Shown one piece after another: positions 42,080 to 43,515 of a DNA stretch of 43,515 nt. The notes beneath the pieces were generated by a model. The model did not search any database. It saw nothing but the letters and a program-made list of their open reading frames with translations, and was not told the origin of the DNA. This DNA is from Treponema sp. (GTDB lineage: Bacteria > Spirochaetota > Spirochaetia > Treponematales > Treponemataceae): the NCBI GenBank assembly GCA_014803985.1, contig JAAVAO010000044.1, positions 83,140-126,654 of the forward strand, written 5' to 3'. Positions within the stretch are counted from its first letter, which is position 1. Each line of letters starts with the position of its first letter. The position numbers and the translations under genes were made by a program.

Positions 42080-42260
42080 TAAAATTCAAATTTGGGGGCG
42101 AAGTCTCTTTTCCCAACGGGTGTTCCGGGGTTCCGCTATCGTACGAAATTCCATAGGAATTGCTACCAAGTTTGCAATGCAAACTCGCATACAAAACTGG
42201 GTAAGCAGGGCTTTGTCCTGCGACCGGAAGTCTAGGAATTAAACATAGAAAAGCAATGCA
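42080..42260. repeat. Dispersed repeat family 2, downstream of the WYL module
   Basis: Contains TAGGAATTGCTACCAAGTTTG, CAAACTCGCATACAAAACTGG and GGCTTTGTCCTGCGACCGG (in parts), as at 37800-37900. With the block at 37610-37990 it brackets the WYL module. 42261-42607 has no gene I can support; TTTGACCTAATA at 42394 also occurs at 39776. Confidence 0.8.
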
Positions 42261-42607
42261 TCTTCCGCCACAGCCCCTCCATCCCCGACGCCAGTTGCTT
42301 TATCCTCAGCAAATGACATCTCCCTCCTTATTGTTCTTTTCGTGTTCAGTCGCAGGGCTTCTACAATCTTTGCCACATTAAAATTTGCAGTTTGACCTAA
42401 TATGAAAATTATAATTTATAGATATTTTTTTACTGTTATTGAAACATAACTAAAACAAAATGTATGAAAAACAAGCATTGAGTGACAGCCATTTTTTATG
42501 CGTTTAACAAACCCTGCACCAATCATTATTCAACAAACATCCTACACCTCTTTTAAAAACACCTTTTACCGCTCACAAAAAATTTAAAAAAAAATTAGTA
42601 GTATAAA

Positions 42608-42637
42608 TTGACATACTAAAATAATTTTGGCTACTCT
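42608..42637 (+). promoter_or_regulatory. Promoter of the MATE gene
   Basis: -35 TTGACA (42608-42613), an 18-bp spacer, and a weak -10 TACTCT (42632-42637), 9 nt before the ATG. Confidence 0.5.
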
Positions 42638-42646
42638 TTTCTTATT

Positions 42647-43515
42647 ATGAAAAATGAAATCAAAGAAAACTCACGGCAATCGTTTTTAAAAACCGTTTTG
42701 CAAATCGCAATACCTGTTTCTCTTCAGGCACTGATCGCGAATTCGCTTGGAATGGTTGATCAAATTATGATTGGGCAGCTTGGAGAAGTGTGCGTCACGG
42801 CAGTAAGCTTGGGCGGAAGACCTTGCTTCATCTTGATTTTTGCGCTTGGCGGAATTTGCGCGGCTGCTTCGATTTTTGCAAGTCAGGCAGAAGGCGCAGG
42901 CGACAAGGCACAGCATTCTAAAATAATGAAAGCCTCCATTGCAGGATGTTTTCTTTGCGTTGTGCCGTTTTTTGTTTTGTCGTTTTTCTTTCCGTCCTTT
43001 ACGCTCACATTTTTCACTTCCGATTCTGCCGTAATTCAAAAAGGTTCGGTTTACTTGAAAATCGTTTCCACAAGTTATTTTGCGGAAATTATTTTACTGT
43101 CCGCTTCGGCAATTCTGCGGGCAACGGGAAATGCGAAAGTGCCGCTTGTCACAGGATTTGTTTCTGTTGTGACCAACACCGCCTTGAACGCGATTTTAAT
43201 TTTCGGGCATTTTGGATTTCCTGCAATGGGCGAACGCGGTGCGGCATTTGCCACAGTGATTGCGCGTTTTTTGGAGGCAGCAATTTTGATTATTTTCATG
43301 ATTGCAAAAAATCATCCCGCTTCAATCGAAAAGGCGTTCGGCGCAAAATGCGAAAAATCATTTTTGCGAAATTTTTTCATAACGGCACTCCCCGCAATCG
43401 GGAACGAACTTTTATGGGCAATTGGAGACGCGGCGTATTCTGCGATATACGGCCATTTGGGAACATTTTCACTTGCCTCAATGACGCTCACCTTTCCAGT
43501 GCAAGGACTTTCCGT
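42647..43515 (+). CDS. MATE-family multidrug/sodium antiporter (partial, runs off the window)
   Basis: The frame opens at the ATG at 42647 and stays open to the window end, 289 residues visible. VLQIAIPVSLQALIANSLGMVDQIMIGQLGE is the classic MATE N-terminus (in parts: VLQIAIPVSLQALIAN then SLGMVDQIMIGQLGE), and ATGNAKVPL and GFPAMGERGAAFATVI follow. MATE proteins export drugs using Na+ or H+. No SD is seen. Confidence 0.9.
   Translation, partial: MKNEIKENSRQSFLKTVLQIAIPVSLQALIANSLGMVDQIMIGQLGEVCVTAVSLGGRPCFILIFALGGICAAASIFASQAEGAGDKAQHSKIMKASIAGCFLCVVPFFVLSFFFPSFTLTFFTSDSAVIQKGSVYLKIVSTSYFAEIILLSASAILRATGNAKVPLVTGFVSVVTNTALNAILIFGHFGFPAMGERGAAFATVIARFLEAAILIIFMIAKNHPASIEKAFGAKCEKSFLRNFFITALPAIGNELLWAIGDAAYSAIYGHLGTFSLASMTLTFPVQGLS

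Noticed and set aside
1..43515. tRNA or rRNA genes
   Set aside because: I saw no cloverleaf with TTC-A loop and acceptor stem and no rRNA-like stretch, though I could not run a search tool.

Overview
The window looks like chromosomal DNA of a spirochaete, most likely a commensal or host-associated Treponema. The evidence is the order rpsP-KH-rimM-trmD-rplS followed by a stand-alone FlhB-like protein and yraN, the loose spirochaetal lipoboxes, treponeme-style outer-membrane beta-barrel proteins, and poly-G/poly-C tracts like those known from Treponema pallidum contingency loci. I cannot name the species.

Layout. 1-3.2 kb (minus strand): a NarX/LiaS-type sensor histidine kinase followed by three tandem paralogous membrane proteins, with a 10-base G tract at every gene junction. 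3.3-7.9 kb (plus): a WD40/beta-barrel surface protein and two lipoproteins. 8.4-10.1 kb: an AAA-ATPase/DUF4143 gene preceded by a 14-unit tandem array of 23 bp. 10.4-17.9 kb: an acyl-CoA carboxyltransferase, a small lipoprotein, corA with a leader peptide and start-codon hairpin, a phosphoesterase, hisC, a CAT-like acetyltransferase and an AlkD-like protein. 18-23.2 kb: the conserved ribosomal/tRNA-modification operon with flagellar-type appendages. 23.2-27.4 kb: tatD, an outer-membrane protein, a toxin-antitoxin locus whose toxin is frameshifted, and a relic of a second toxin. 28-36.2 kb: accessory DNA with an LRR-FRG gene pair, a three-gene cassette led by an ADP-ribosyltransferase-like protein between long direct repeats, a geranylgeranyl-reductase-type flavoprotein, a TfoX-C protein, a methyltransferase and a truncated rloB relic. 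36.3-37.6 kb: nitroreductase and Vat-type acetyltransferase. 38-42.1 kb: a WYL-regulator module. The right edge cuts a MATE transporter.

The most interesting unit is the WYL module. A WYL-domain regulator and a partner of unknown function diverge from a plus-strand set made of an unknown protein, a calcineurin-like phosphoesterase and a membrane protein that resembles only the transmembrane/FHIPEP half of the flagellar export gate FlhA. Three matching operators (8-bp half sites, 5-bp spacer) lie before the regulator, before the plus-strand set and before the FlhA-like gene. WYL regulators are known to control phage-defence islands, so an inducible membrane-acting defence system is a reasonable hypothesis, not a demonstrated function.

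Two themes recur. First, seven C tracts, all on the plus strand and all preceded by TA, sit at gene junctions or upstream regions; two copies of one repeat differ as C12 versus C6, and one tract decides whether two membrane proteins are separate or fused. Second, several minus-strand genes have a -10 box only 6-9 nt from the ATG and little or no Shine-Dalgarno sequence, so leaderless transcripts are likely. Module boundaries are filled with two families of hairpin-rich dispersed repeats.
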